Positions 11,834 to 21,421 of a stretch of 64,000 nt of DNA are shown here, in pieces. Source of the DNA: Symbiodinium natans (taxonomy: Eukaryota > Sar > Dinophyceae > Suessiales > Symbiodiniaceae). A program made the translations under genes and the position numbers. Each line of letters begins with the position of its first letter. The first letter of the stretch is position 1. The stretch is taken from assembly GCA_905221605.1 (NCBI GenBank), contig CAJNDS010002425.1:117001-181000 (forward strand). The letters are read 5' to 3'. The notes beneath the pieces are model-generated. The model saw nothing but the letters and a program-made list of their open reading frames with translations, was not told the DNA's origin and did not search any database.

Positions 11834-12385
11834 GTTTAGGTTTAGGGTTTAGGGTTTAGGGTTCAGGGTTTAGGGTTTAGGGTTTAGGGGTAGGACCTTG
11901 GGATATTTGTCGTATTCCTTTACTATTGAGTCTGCGAGGCTTATATTTAGGAACGTTTGTTTTCGGAGGGTTCTAGGGGCCATCCTGGTTAATGTAAGGA
12001 GCGCGCAAATATCTCGTGCCATAGTCAGAACGGAACATAAAGCAATCCGTAGGGCCCTTTTAGGGTGAAGGATTCGGGGTGTAGGGCGATGCCTAGTAGT
12101 ACTCTTGCTCCCTCTTCAGGAGGGACCCCTCGAAAGGATCCGGAACCTTATTCCCCTATACAACCCCTTTATGTAGATATATATATATATATATAGATAG
12201 ATACCTTTTAATGGTCCCGATATGCCTAAGCCAAGGTTCCTTCTGAGGGTCCCTCCTTTAGTCCCTTGAGCAAACCTTCTAGAGGTACCACGGGCGCAAC
12301 ACCTTTCTCCAGCAGCCTAAACCCTAAACCCGAAACCCTAAACCCTAAACACCCTAAACCCTAATCCCTAAACAGCACTTGCCAG

Positions 12386-12437
12386 GTGATTCTCGACCTC
12401 GGCTGCTTTCCTGGTGGCTGGTCTGAGGCCAGTTTGG
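12386..12437 (+). CDS. FtsJ/RrmJ-type RNA methyltransferase, motif I exon
   Basis: The exon reads VILDLGCFPGGWSEASL(G), the SAM-binding motif I of FtsJ/RrmJ methyltransferases, which typically show LDLGxxPGGWSQ. These enzymes transfer a methyl group from SAM to the 2'-OH of ribose in rRNA, tRNA or cap structures. The acceptor is TTGCCAG|GTG and the donor TTTGG|GTATAAG. An earlier acceptor at 12376 would also keep the frame open. This is the strongest anchor of a gene scattered over about 12 kb; later exons follow in order on the same strand. Confidence 0.75.
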
Positions 12438-12442
12438 GTATA

Positions 12443-12629
12443 AGTTGGGATGTTCCCCCCTTATACAAACAGTCCTGAACAGGGATTATCGTACCCCTAA
12501 GCCCTATAAACACTATAAACCCTATAAACCCTATAAACCCTATGAACCCTCTGAACCCTATATACCCTTTCAACCCTATAAACCCTATAAACCCTAAACC
12601 CTACATGAAAATCCCTGTTAAGGACTGTG
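12443..12629. mobile_element. MITE-like element, family M2, interrupted by a CCCTATAAA tract
   Basis: The left arm is TTGGGATGTTCCCCCCTTAT with AACAGTCCTGAACAGGGATT. The complementary AATCCCTGTTAAGGACTGTG lies at about 12609-12629. Between them is a run of CCCTATAAA/CCCTAAA units. The outer right arm is missing. Other copies: 25079-25252, 32594-32696, 32987-33110 and 61275-61428. Confidence 0.6.
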
Positions 12630-13004
12630 AGTACTGTTAGATCTGTTTGCAGGGCTTCGAGCCCCGAAACCCTAAACGGCCCTAAACCCTATACCCTAAA
12701 CCCTATACCCTAAACCCTATACCCTAAACCCTAAACCCTAAACCCTAAACCCTAAAGAGACCTTGAGCAAGATGGGAAAGCATAAGCCCTCTTTCAGGGT
12801 GACCGGCGAGCTCATGATGGGCTCTAGGGTCCTCTCCCCCCAAACTGTTTTAACCTAAACTCTAAACCCCTAAGCCCTAAACCCTGAAACCTCTAACCCT
12901 ACACCCTAAACCCCAAACCCCAAACCCTACCCCTAACCCTACACCCTCAACCCCAAACCCCAAACCCTGAACCCTAGGGCCCCTGAATCCCCTCAACCCT
13001 GAAG

Positions 13005-13046
13005 GTGGCTGTGGAGAGGCCCGCGTCGCTTTTTTCTGTTTTCTTG
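13005..13046 (+). CDS. FtsJ-like gene, small 14-codon exon (tentative)
   Basis: The segment lies between CCTGAAG|GT and CTTG|GTAAGG. It reads (G)GCGEARVAFFCFL(G) in phase 1 at both ends, so it fits between the motif I exon (ends phase 1) and the exon at 15368 (starts phase 1). In the family a short linker with a GRV-like strand precedes the acidic motif II, which this would supply. The canonical GTAAGG donor supports it; its short length keeps it tentative. Confidence 0.4.
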
Positions 13047-13167
13047 GTAAGGTCTGGGTTTGACGGCCAGGCGTGCAAGGGTTTAGGGTTTAGGGCTTAG
13101 TTAGGGTTTTGGGTTTAGGTTTTAGGGTTTAGGGTTTAGGGTTTCGGGTTTAGTTTCTACTGCTTCC

Positions 13168-13283
13168 CGTAGGACCCAGAGTAGGCCCTGATTCCACTTG
13201 TTGTTAGTGGGTTAGGTTCCCTTGTAGATCCCTTTCATCCAAAAAGGGCACCCTTGGCATCCCTGGGTTGCTCTTGGGTCTAG
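13168..13283. mobile_element. MITE family M7 (introner-type), copy in FtsJ intron
   Basis: It runs from GTAGGACCCAGAGTAGGCCC to GGTTGCTCTTGGGTCTAG. Imperfect inverted termini (TAGGACCC / GGGTCTA) enclose the family core GGTTCCCTTGTAGATCCC ... AAAAAGGGCACCC. The flanks TCCC and TCCG may be a decayed 4-bp target duplication. Confidence 0.7.
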
Positions 13284-13434
13284 TCCGCCTTTTGAGGGTT
13301 CACTGTTTAGGGTTTAGGGTTGCCTTTCATACGCCCCATGACACAGAGAAGGGCTGCCCTTTGTGTTCTGAATTATTTTAGGTGCCTAAACCCTAAGCCC
13401 TAACCCCTGCACCCTACACCCTAACCCCCAGACT

Positions 13435-13571
13435 CTAAACCCTAAACCCTAAACCCTAAACCCTAAACCCTAAACCCTAAACCCTAAACCCTAAACCCTA
13501 AACCCTAAACCCTAAACCCTAAACCCTAAACCCTAAACCCTAAACCCTAAACCCTAAACCCTAAACCCTAC
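13435..13571. repeat. Telomeric array, CCCTAAA orientation (~19 units)
   Basis: An almost uninterrupted run of CCCTAAA heptamers, one of the longest clean arrays in the window. It lies inside the proposed FtsJ intron 13047-15367. Confidence 0.95.
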
Positions 13572-13715
13572 CTAAAAACCCATAAAATCCTGCTTGGAGC
13601 AGGGCCCAGGCCTCGAGCTCGTCAAGCCGAGTCATCGGTGCGGGTCTTGCTCCATGGGGCGGGTTTAAGGGCCTGTGGCTTGGGGTTTAGGGTTTAGGGT
13701 TTGGGTCTGTGGTTT

Positions 13716-13827
13716 GGTAGCCCAGTGGTACCCTGTACCCTTTTTTCGGTTCGGGTTTCCCTTAGAAAGTAACCACCCCCAAAAAGGGTGCCCTTATTGT
13801 AAGATGGTTTCTGGCTACCAGGGGTCT
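13716..13827. mobile_element. MITE-like element, family M8
   Basis: It begins TTTGGTAGCCCAGTGGTACC and ends ATGGTTTCTGGCTACCAGGG, giving inverted GGTAGCC/GGCTACC ends. The core is GAAAGTAACCACCCCCAAAA. Copies are at 31250-31357 and 49187-49303, and a partial one at 24860-24985. Confidence 0.65.
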
Positions 13828-14430
13828 GTGGTTTGGTGTTGAAGGTGGTTTGGGATTTAGGGTTTAGGTTTAGGAGGTGGCTTTTTGATTTAGGGTTGGG
13901 GGTTTAGGAGGTGGTTTGGGATTTAGGGTTTAGGGTTTAGGGTTTAGGGCTCAGGGCTCAGGCTTCGGGGTTTGGCGTTTACGTTTAACATGTGGGGTCT
14001 AGGGATAGTGAGCCGGCTGAATGTCAGCAGAACACGAGCGACGCAGACGAGGAGTCAAAGTCTCAGAATTTAGGGTTTGTGGGGTTTGCATAGGGTTTAG
14101 GGTTTAGGGTTTTAAGGTTTCGGGTTTAGGGTTTAGGGTTTAGGATTTAGATCAATGGCTCTTGCAGCTGCCACTGGTGCCATCGCTCAGATGCCAGCAA
14201 GTTGCAGCATATAGGCTAACAGAGAGCTCGGCAGAGACAACAAAAACGGGTATAAGGCTTGGGATTTCGGCGTTCTGGGTTCAAGGTTTGCTGTTAGGGT
14301 TTAGGGTTTAGGGTTTATAAGGTTTCGGGTTTAGGGTTGGGTTAGGGCTTAGGTTGTGCGGCGCTGGGGGGGGGGGATAAGGGTGCAGAGGCTTCGGGGT
14401 TAAGGAGTTTAGCGGTTTAGGGGTTTGCCG

Positions 14431-14560
14431 GGTTTTCCTAGGTAGGATAAGGGGGACCCTTAAAAGGGAACCCTTCTTAACTCTCCCCTGTCTCTCTTAA
14501 AGAGGGACCTTATTCAGAGGGTCTATATCCCCAAGGGTCCCCCTAATCCTGTCCCCTAGG
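14431..14560. mobile_element. MITE-like element, family M6
   Basis: The left arm is TTTTCCTAGGTAGGATAAGG with GGGACCCTTAAAAGGGAACC. The right arm is CCCCTAATCCTGTCCCCTAG. A second copy is at 25934-26041 and a truncated left end at 63926-63957. Confidence 0.6.
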
Positions 14561-14697
14561 TTTAGGATTTCGGGTTTGTAGGGTTTTGGGGTGTAGGGGT
14601 GTAGGCTGGCCCGAGGGTCGTGTTTTTGTATGAAGCCCCCAGCCCCAAACTGGCCTCAACAGGGTTTAGGGTTTAGGGTTTAGGGTTTAGGGTTTAG

Positions 14698-14825
14698 GCC
14701 TCGGGTCCTGAGTTGCTACCGTTTTGGGCATTCCGAGTGGGCTCTGGCACCTGTGGCACCGGTGGCACCGACATACCCAAACATGCACGCGAAGGTTACT
14801 TCCCCTGCCATCACAACTGCACAGT
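14698..14825 (+). CDS. Exon-like block bounded by telomeric arrays
   Basis: It starts after TTTAG at the end of a telomeric array and reads PRVLSCYRFGHSEWALAPVA, then PVAPTYPNMHAKVTSPAITT. It ends CACAGT|GTTTAGGG in phase 1. The next block at 14895 starts in the matching phase. The piece lies inside the intron proposed for the FtsJ-like gene, so it is either an extra exon, a nested gene or a chance frame. No family is recognised. Confidence 0.35.
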
Positions 14826-14894
14826 GTTTAGGGTTTAGGGTTTAGGGTTTAGGGTTTAGGGTTTAGGGTTTAGGGTTTAGGGTTTAGGGTTTAG
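14826..14894 (+). other. Candidate intron made only of TTTAGGG repeats (69 bp)
   Basis: The sequence from GTTTAGGG to GGGTTTAG is nine perfect GTTTAGG units plus GTTTAG. It lies between two open frames whose phases match (1/1). GT and AG ends are both supplied by the repeat. Confidence 0.4.
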
Positions 14895-15085
14895 GCGCCG
14901 TTCAGCAACTTGCAGAGAGAGCTGAGGCGCATTTAGAGCAGCAGAGTCTTCGTCGAAGAGAAGCCATGCTGGAATATGCTCGGCAATTCATGACACGGCC
15001 TCGAGGGCCGCGCAAGCGCTTGCGTGATGAGCGTGATGATGATACTGGGAGATTCTGGTCCTGCGATTCGCCCCTGCTGGTCTAG
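14895..15085 (+). CDS. Exon-like block with stop, basic/acidic helix (unrecognised)
   Basis: After TTTAG|GC the frame reads AVQQLAERAEAHLEQQSLRR, EAMLEYARQFMTRPRGPRKR and LRDERDDDTGRFWSCDSPLL, then V and a TAG at 15083-15085. Composition suggests a charged helix with a basic patch. It joins the 14698-14825 block in phase across a purely telomeric intron. In-frame GT dinucleotides before the TAG (for example C|GTGATGATG) would allow it to be an internal exon. The gene assignment is open. Confidence 0.4.
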
Positions 15086-15263
15086 GACTCCCCCGTCCTG
15101 GTCTCTGATTCGACCCTCCCGGTCTCTGACTCCGTTCCCCTGATTCGGTCTGCACCCAGAAACATGTGTCCCATATCCCCGCATCCCTTAGCCTTACCCC
15201 TTATCCCTGAACCCTCGACCCTTTAAGGTTATAAAATTTCTGGCCCTCCCTGAGCTTCTTGAC

Positions 15264-15360
15264 TTGTAGCTGAGTGAGTACGCTTTACACTTTTTAGGGT
15301 ACGATAATCCCCTATAGAAGGTGTACACTCTTTTGGGGTTTTTGAACTCAGCAACTGAGT
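15264..15360. mobile_element. MITE-like element, family M13
   Basis: It has GTAGCTGAGTGAGTACGCTT at the left and GGTTTTTGAACTCAGCAACT at the right, with a CCCCTATAGAAGG centre. A second copy is at 22161-22270. Its right end lies 7 bp before the acceptor of the next FtsJ exon. Confidence 0.6.
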
Positions 15361-15367
15361 TGACAAG

Positions 15368-15435
15368 GTGTAGATGTGACCCACATGGACCCCTTGGAGT
15401 ACCACACCTTCATCCAGGGAGATGTCGCGAAGCAG
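15368..15435 (+). CDS. FtsJ-like gene, motif II exon
   Basis: The exon reads (G)VDVTHMDPLEYHTFIQGDVA then KQ. It corresponds to the FtsJ/RrmJ segment usually seen as VDLLPMxPIxGVxFIQGDI, with the acidic residue that binds SAM ribose and the MDP signature. The acceptor is GACAAG|GT. The donor is CAG|GCAACC, a GC donor, as used elsewhere in this window. It follows the motif I exon in order and strand. Confidence 0.72.
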
Positions 15436-15559
15436 GCAACCCTAAACCCTAAACCCGCAACCCTAAACCCTAAACCCACTTCCCCGCCGGGTTTAGAGGG
15501 TTTGAAGCGTTTGGGGCTAAGCGTAGAGGCATTTGGCGCGTGTAGGGATGGTATGAGGG

Positions 15560-16090
15560 TTGTTGAAGCCGAAACCCTTAAACCCTTACACCCTTGAAAC
15601 CTGGAATCCTTAAACCCTTAAACCCTTTCAACCCTTCAACCCTTAAACCCTTAAGCCCTTAGGCCCTTAAGCCCTTAAGTTTTTGAACCCTTGAACCCTT
15701 CAACCCTTCAACCCATAAACCCTTAAACCCTTAAACCCTTAAACCCTTAAAGCCCTTAAAGCCCTTAAACCCTTAAACCCTTCATCCCTTAAACCCTGAA
15801 ACCTTAAACCCTAAACCCTCAACCCTGAACCCTAAAGGGCCCTGAACACGAAGCTCCGAGACCTGCGCAACTTGAGCCCTTCGCAGAACTAGGGCTTAGG
15901 GCTTAGGGCTTAGGGCTTCGGGCTTAGGGCTTAGGGCTTAGGGCTTAGGGCTTAGGGCTTAGGGCTTAGGGGTTAGGGGTTAGGGGTTAGGGTTTAGCTT
16001 TCTTAGGGTTTAGGGTTTAGGGTTTAGGGTTTAGGGTTTAGGGTTTAGGGTTTAGGGTTTAGGGCTTAGGGCTTAGGGTTAGGGTTTACG
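15560..16090. repeat. Variant telomere-like arrays (CCCTTAAA octamers, GGGCTTA heptamers, TTTAGGG)
   Basis: Three different units lie side by side: CCCTTAAA-type octamers (about 15560-15800), GGGCTTA heptamers (about 15889-15970) and canonical TTTAGGG (about 16004-16065). Each block is internally homogeneous. A short open block around 15842-15890 (LRDLRNLSPSQ) may or may not be an exon. Confidence 0.8.
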
Positions 16091-16153
16091 GTTCAGGGCA
16101 CTGCGAGATGAAAAAGCAATCGTCTCACCTCATCCCACCAGAACTCTCCGCAG

Positions 16154-16201
16154 GCGACGGTGCAATCCATCAGGGACGCGTCTGCACCCAAGCTTCAAGG
16201 G
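16154..16201 (+). CDS. FtsJ-like gene, candidate exon between motifs II and IV
   Basis: After CCGCAG| the frame reads ATVQSIRDASAPKLQG in phase 0, matching the phase 0 end of the 15435 exon. The donor is GGG|GTTCCTCC. In FtsJ proteins a short helix of this type lies between the QGD motif and the SDLAP motif. The join to the next exon (17081) needs another phase, so a small exon may be missing. Confidence 0.45.
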
Positions 16202-16519
16202 GTTCCTCCGAAGGTAACCCTAAACCCTGAACCCTGAACCCTAAACCCTAAACCCTAAGTTGGGGCTCCTCCGAAGGTTCAGGGTTCATTTTGGGGCTCC
16301 TCCCAAGGTTCAGGGTTCCATTTGGGGCATAGGGTGTGTCGGGTTTGGGTTTATGGTTCAATTTTGGGGCATAGGGTTGTCTAGGGCTTCGGGTTTAGGG
16401 TCTGGGGTTTGGGGTTTAGCTAAAGTTTCGAACTTGTTGGCCCAGGGTCTTCTGACGATGGCACACCCCAGCACATCGAAACACTGCACCCTTGAACCCC
16501 TAAGCCCAAGCCCAAGAGA

Positions 16520-16660
16520 CCAGACACTAAACACCGGAACCCCAAACCCCAAACCCCAAACCCCAAACCCCAAACCCCAAACCCCAAACCCCAAACCCCA
16601 AACCCTAAACCCTAAACCCTAAACCCTAAACCCTAAACCCTAAACTAAACCCCCAACCTT
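16520..16660. repeat. CCCCAAA variant array passing into CCCTAAA
   Basis: About ten CCCCAAA (TTTGGGG) heptamers are followed by CCCTAAA heptamers. The transition is abrupt. Confidence 0.9.
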
Positions 16661-17080
16661 CAATGGAGTTTCTGATTGCATCCGACGCCCCCCCCCCCCC
16701 CCCCCGAAAGTCGAGTTGCCGTAAGAGACTCAAGATCCTCCAAACTCGATCACCAAGCCTCTACCCCTAAACTCCAAACCCTAAACCCCAAACCCGAAAC
16801 CCTAAACCCCAAACCCTAAACCCTAAACCCTAAACCCCAAACCCTAAACCCTAAACCCCAAACCCCTTCCTTGAGCCCTGTAAGCCCTACCAGCACTTCC
16901 ACGCCTCGGCACCCCAGAGTCTTGCACCCGAACCTCAAAGCTTAGGGGTTTAGGGTTTAGGGTACCCTGAAAGGGACCCTGGTCATACTACCCTAAACCC
17001 TAAACCCTAAGCCCTAAACCCTAAACCCTAAACCCTACACCCTAAACCTCCAGACTTTGAGAAGTGCCGAGCTGAAGAAG

Positions 17081-17154
17081 GCTCGGCGGCACGAAGGCCG
17101 ACGTCGTTCTCTCTGACTTGGCCCCGCGCGTGACAGGCTCCGTTAGTCTTCAAG
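17081..17154 (+). CDS. FtsJ-like gene, catalytic Asp exon (SDLAP)
   Basis: The exon reads LGGTKADVVLSDLAPRVTGS then VSLQ(G). KxDVVLSDxAPxxxG is the FtsJ/RrmJ motif that carries the catalytic Asp of the K-D-K-E tetrad. An in-frame TGA just upstream bounds the start, so the acceptor is AAG|G near 17080. The likely donor is CAAG|GCGTTTAGG, a GC donor followed directly by telomere-like sequence. Confidence 0.75.
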
Positions 17155-17403
17155 GCGTTTAGGGTTTTAGGTTTTTTTAGGATTCATGGTTTTTAGGGTT
17201 AAGGCTTTTAGGGTGTTTAGGGCGCTTTAGGTTTCCAGGGTGTTCAGGCTTTCCGGGCGTTTGGGGCTGCAGGGTGTTTAGGGCGTTTAGGGTTTTGGGG
17301 TTTTCGGGCTTTAGTGCTCTATGCTTTCGGGTTTTAGTGATGGTTCTGGCGGTTTTTGGGGGTGCTAGGGTTTTTCGGTTGCAGGATTCAGGTCTTCGTG
17401 CCT

Positions 17404-17497
17404 GTTGACAGGTTCCCTTATAAGTCCCTTCAAGCCAACAGGGTTTAGGGTTTAGGGTTTATAGGGTTTAGGGTTCCTAGGTTACTCCTGGGTCTAG
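17404..17497. mobile_element. MITE family M7 remnant with telomeric tract inside
   Basis: The left part AGGTTCCCTTATAAGTCCCT and the right end CCTAGGTTACTCCTGGGTCT(AG) belong to family M7. The middle is replaced by GGGTTTAGGG units. The terminal CTAG coincides with the acceptor proposed for the exon at 17498. Confidence 0.6.
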
Positions 17498-17676
17498 TGA
17501 CGAAGTTGTCCGTTGTGGATGACATGGAAGGCTCCCGGGCTGAAGACGTGCTGGAGGACGTAGATGAAGTGGCGCGGAGTTGGGATGACATCGTTGCCAC
17601 TTGTGATGCCGCTGAAGCCGCGGCTGGGGCTGGTGACGACCCGAAGTCCCTGGACGTCCTGCAAGAACCCTCAAAA
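17498..17676 (+). CDS. FtsJ-like gene, candidate acidic insertion exon
   Basis: It begins directly after the TAG end of an M7 element, in phase with the G left by the 17154 donor. It reads VTKLSVVDDMEGSRAEDVLE, DVDEVARSWDDIVATCDAAE and AAAGAGDDPKSLDVLQEPSK. The frame continues to a TGA at 17683, but a GC donor (TCAAAA|GCGCCC) in phase 0 would fit the next exon at 21082. Such an acidic loop is not a standard part of FtsJ, so it could instead be the end of another gene. Confidence 0.4.
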
Positions 17677-18878
17677 GCGCCCTGAAACCCTGGGCCTAAC
17701 TTCTCAAGCCCCTAGACCCTAAACCCTAAAACCCTAAACCCCAAACCCTAAACCCTAAACCTCTCAGGCCCTGCACCCTAAACCCTAAATTCTCAAGCCC
17801 CTGAACTCGAACTAGCCAAATCCCAAGAAGGTCTCAAGCAAGAGGACCATATCAACTCCATGCAGTGCCCGGACCTCGGGCTTCAAACAGAGGTTCATGG
17901 TGTTTCTTGGGCTTAGGGTTTAGGGTTTGGGGTTTGGGGTTTGGGGTTTAGGGTTTAGGGGAGGTTCATGGGGTTTAGGGCTTAGGGTTTAAAATTTAGG
18001 GCTTAGTTGCTCAACGGGGTGTAGGGGCTTCGGATTTAGTAGTCTAGTGCTTTGGACTTCCAAGCATGTTTCCTGCTTAGGCAGTTTAGCACTAGGGGTT
18101 TCAACAGGATCTTAGGATCTTGGCTTTTGCTCGAGCAGGTTGGGGCTTCAAAGAGCTTCAAAGGGCGGAGGGCTTGGGGCTTAGGGTTTAAACGGCTTTG
18201 GGAAAGAAGTTCGGGCTCAGGGCGTTTGGATTTACGGGGTTCGCGGGGTTCAGGGTTCTTGGTCGTGGCTTCCGGAGGCCACGTTTTCGGGCCTAGACAA
18301 GTCTACGGCTTCAGGCTTCAGGGGCTTTAAGGGTTGCGTGCGCCGTGCTCTTAGCTGCCGAAAAAGCCCCTAATCCCTAACCCCTAAAACCCTGAAGGTG
18401 TTTTTTCCTAGGGAGTCCGACCCCTAAGTTTGTGCGCAGAATTAAACTAAACCCTACACCCTGAACACTAAGCAAATTCGTGATCCCACCATGAACCCTT
18501 ATGTAAACCCGAACCCAGAGCGGCCTGCTTTAAGGGGGTATGGAACTCTGCTGAGCGGCATAAGGCTGAAGAACTATCTGGGTTGTGTTTGGGGATGTTT
18601 TTTGATCTCCCTTCCTTCTCTCCTTATAGGGGAACCTTTTCAATAATGTTCGAAAGCATTCACAGCACAACATGGGAGTTTGACGCTAATAAGGGACCCC
18701 TAATTAACACAGATTTCCGAATCGTAGGATCCCAAGATCCCCTTATACAAAAAGGACCCAAGAAGGTAACCCTGTTATCGTAAATCCCCACAGATTCCCA
18801 AATAGTAGGATCCCGTTATTTAAAAAAAAGACCCCAAGAAGGTACCCCTGTTCTCGTAAACCCCCCCCCCACATGGCT

Positions 18879-19013
18879 ACTTGGAGATTCATGGTACTTA
18901 CTAACCAATTATAACTGTACTTAGAACCATATTTGGGCACTTAAAGGGGCTTATAAGTGGGTTATAAGTACACTTTATAAGTGGTAAAGAAGTACCATGA
19001 ACCTTCAAGTATC
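18879..19013. mobile_element. MITE-like element, family M3 (CTTGGAGGTTCATG ends)
   Basis: The ends TACTTGGAGATTCATGG and CCATGAACCTTCAAGTA are inverted copies; each includes a flanking TA that may be the target duplication. The centre has paired GTGGGTTATAAGTACAC-type words. Other copies: 26187-26308, 31609-31730, 32310-32480, 51134-51256 and a broken one at 48563. Confidence 0.7.
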
Positions 19014-19825
19014 CATGGTTCTACAAGTTACCTAAGGGAACACGAACTCGCACCTCGGTGGTTCGAGGTTAGGGTTTAGGGTTTAGGGTCTAGGGTCTAG
19101 GGGTTTAGGGTCTAGGGTCTATAGGGTTTAGGGTTTAGTGTTTAGTGTTTAGGGTTTAGGGTTTAGGGTTTAGGGTTCAGGGTTTAGGGTTTAGGGTTTA
19201 GGGTTAGGGTCTAGTGCTAGGGTTTCGGGTTTCAGATGGAAACACACCAGGACACATCTGAAGGGGAACTCTCCTTCCCGAGGTGCTTTGTACGCTGCCA
19301 AAATCATGGACAAGATGCCCGGCTGCACTGTTTTAGGTTTAAGCACAGGGTTCCTTGTTTCGGCTTTGGGGTTGAAGGTTTAGGGTTGGCTTGGGGGTGG
19401 GTGTAGGGTTTAGAGGAGGTCACGGGCAGTTTTCTTGTCTTGACCATCAGGGCAAGGGCCTTCGTTCGGGGGCTTCAGGCATCCTTAGGGCAGTCTCATC
19501 CAGATGCTATGGAAGGTTCTCTAAATTGCGGTCCCCTACGGGGATCACAAAGAAGACGAGGGTGCCCAAAATCCCATGGTTTAGAGAGAATCACCCATAT
19601 AGGGACACATGGAGTAGCAAGGTGAGGAAGCCAAAACTAGCAGAACTGCACAATGCAGTCCGAATTCGGGTGCCAGACAGTGGAACTGTCGCAACCCTAA
19701 ACCCTAAACCCTAAACCCTAAACCCTAAACCCTAAACCCTAAACCCTAAACCCTAAACCCTAAACCCTAAACCCTAAGCCTGCACAGAGTCAGCGCAATG
19801 CCCAGAAAAGAGATAGATAGGAGAC

Positions 19826-19925
19826 CTGGCACCGGGAGTAGGCCCCCTTTTTTCTTTTTTTTTAGGGTTGGGGTTCCCTTATAATCCCCTTAAAACCAAA
19901 AATGGGCACCCGTTTTATTCGTATC
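19826..19925. mobile_element. MITE family M7, right end replaced by telomeric array
   Basis: The left end CTGGCACCGGGAGTAGGCCC and core GTTCCCTTATAATCCCCTTA ... AAATGGGCACCC match the family. At GTATCCCTAAACCC the expected CCTAGGTTACTCCTGGGTCT(AG) end is missing and a CCCTAAA array begins. Confidence 0.65.
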
Positions 19926-21081
19926 CCTAAACCCTAAACCCTAAACCCTAAACCCTAAACCCTAAACCCTAAACCCTAAACCTTAAACCGAGACAGAGAT
20001 TAAGCAACACCGGAAGCAGACAGACCAAGAACAGGCGGGATCAGGAGAGCCACAGGCACCCAAGGAACAACCCTGAACCCTAAACCCTAAACCCTAAACC
20101 TTAAACCCTAAACCCTAAACCTTGTCCTCCCAGGCTTCATTGCACACAGACCCAGCCGACAAAGGTCTTTAAACACACATCGCAGAGCCCAGAAGCCTAA
20201 ACCCTAAACCCTGAACCCTAAACCCTGAACCCTGAATCTTAAACCAGCCTGTTCTCCCAATCCTTGCCTTAAGACCCCGAAACCTACATGTTTGTAGGTT
20301 ACCTAAGAATTCTCTAAGGTTGTAACAGTGGGTTTTGGGTTCCTAAAATGAGAGCAGCTCTGGTCTCAGGGTTTCTAGGCCTCAGTCTGTTTGGGGCTTA
20401 TATGTAGAAGCCAAAAGGTTGGAAACTCAATAGCCTCAATCCCTAAGAGTAAAGTATAGGGAATCCCAGCACTATTTGTCCTTAAAAAAGTTTCCAACTT
20501 TTTGGGGTATCCTGTAGGGCTTGAGGGATTGCGGGCGATAGACGTCCCACAACTCCGGGTGCGAGTCGGTACTGAGAAGGGTTTAGGATTTAGGGTTTAG
20601 GGTTTGGGGTTCTCAAACCTAGATTTCCCCCAGGAGTACCCGGTTTGTTTCAACCCCTAAACCCCTGAACCCTAAACCCTGAGCCCTGTGTTTTGGGCTT
20701 CCCTTGTTCGGCCCCCATTTTTTGAGCCCGTTTGACATGTGGTGGGTTGCTGGGGGGGGGGGGGGGGGGGAAGCGGAAATTTCTCTGAATCTTGGGCCAT
20801 TCCAGGGGTCCTTGTATACATATATGTATATATATATATACCCTAAACCCGAAACCCGAAACCGCATACATATGTATATTGGGGTTTAGGGTAATTTAGT
20901 GCTTGAGCTTGGGCTTCCCGATGTATAAGGCTCCGGAGGATAACTCGGGCCTCCCTACAAACCCTAATTTTCGAAGCCCTGAATCCCTAAACCCCTAAGC
21001 TTTAAGCCTAAACACGAATCCCGAAACAGTGAATCCCTAAACCCTACACCCTACACCCTGAGCCCTAAACCCCCCCTACAG

Positions 21082-21174
21082 ACATCCAAAGCCCTTCCGT
21101 TCAGGACCCTGCGGCTCGGCGGGTGGTTTGTCGTCCGGGTGATGGCCTGGGCCCTGCGTCGTTTGTTTCTGGGG
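21082..21174 (+). CDS. FtsJ-like gene, GGWFVVRV exon
   Basis: After CTACAG| the phase 0 frame reads TSKALPFRTLRLGGWFVVRV, then MAWALRRLFLG, and ends GGG|GTTAGGG. LxxGGxFVVKV is the FtsJ strand that carries the second catalytic Lys. Here Arg stands at that place if this frame is used. A second frame across the same island is also open (DIQSPSVQDPAARRVVC), so the assignment rests on motif resemblance and phase. Confidence 0.5.
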
Positions 21175-21311
21175 GTTAGGGGGTTTGGGTTTATACATGG
21201 TTCTAAGGTTTTTTTCCCCCCCCTTTGGGGGGGGGGTTCTAGAACGAAAGACCTTGCAAACATTCAATTCCTGTGAACTGGGTCGAGGGTCTCAGGTCGC
21301 GCAAGTCAGTT

Positions 21312-21421
21312 GCCCAAAGAGCCCAGTGCTCCTTATTAGGGAACTTACCTCAATTTACAAAGGGATCCTCAGTATCATTTAAGGCATTTTCCTTATTTAA
21401 GGGGTATTGGGCTCTTTGGGT
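21312..21421. mobile_element. MITE-like element, family M15
   Basis: The ends CCCAAAGAGCCCAGTGCTCC and GGGGTATTGGGCTCTTTGGG are inverted copies. A related element at 49838-49950 ends with the same TTAAGGGGTATTGGGCTCTT. Confidence 0.65.

Larger units (their letters stand above)
17700..21080. other. Proposed long intron region with repeats and weak open islands
   Basis: The stretch holds telomeric arrays (19074-19212, 19690-19777, 19926-19986, 20070-20125), MITE-like elements and unique islands. Islands that stay open include about 18052-18330, 19239-19330 (ETHQDTSEGELSFPRC) and 19423-19620 (EVTGSFLVLTIRARAF). None is recognised, and all could be intronic. Homopolymer G/C runs are at 18859-18868 and 20753-20770. 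Confidence 0.4.
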
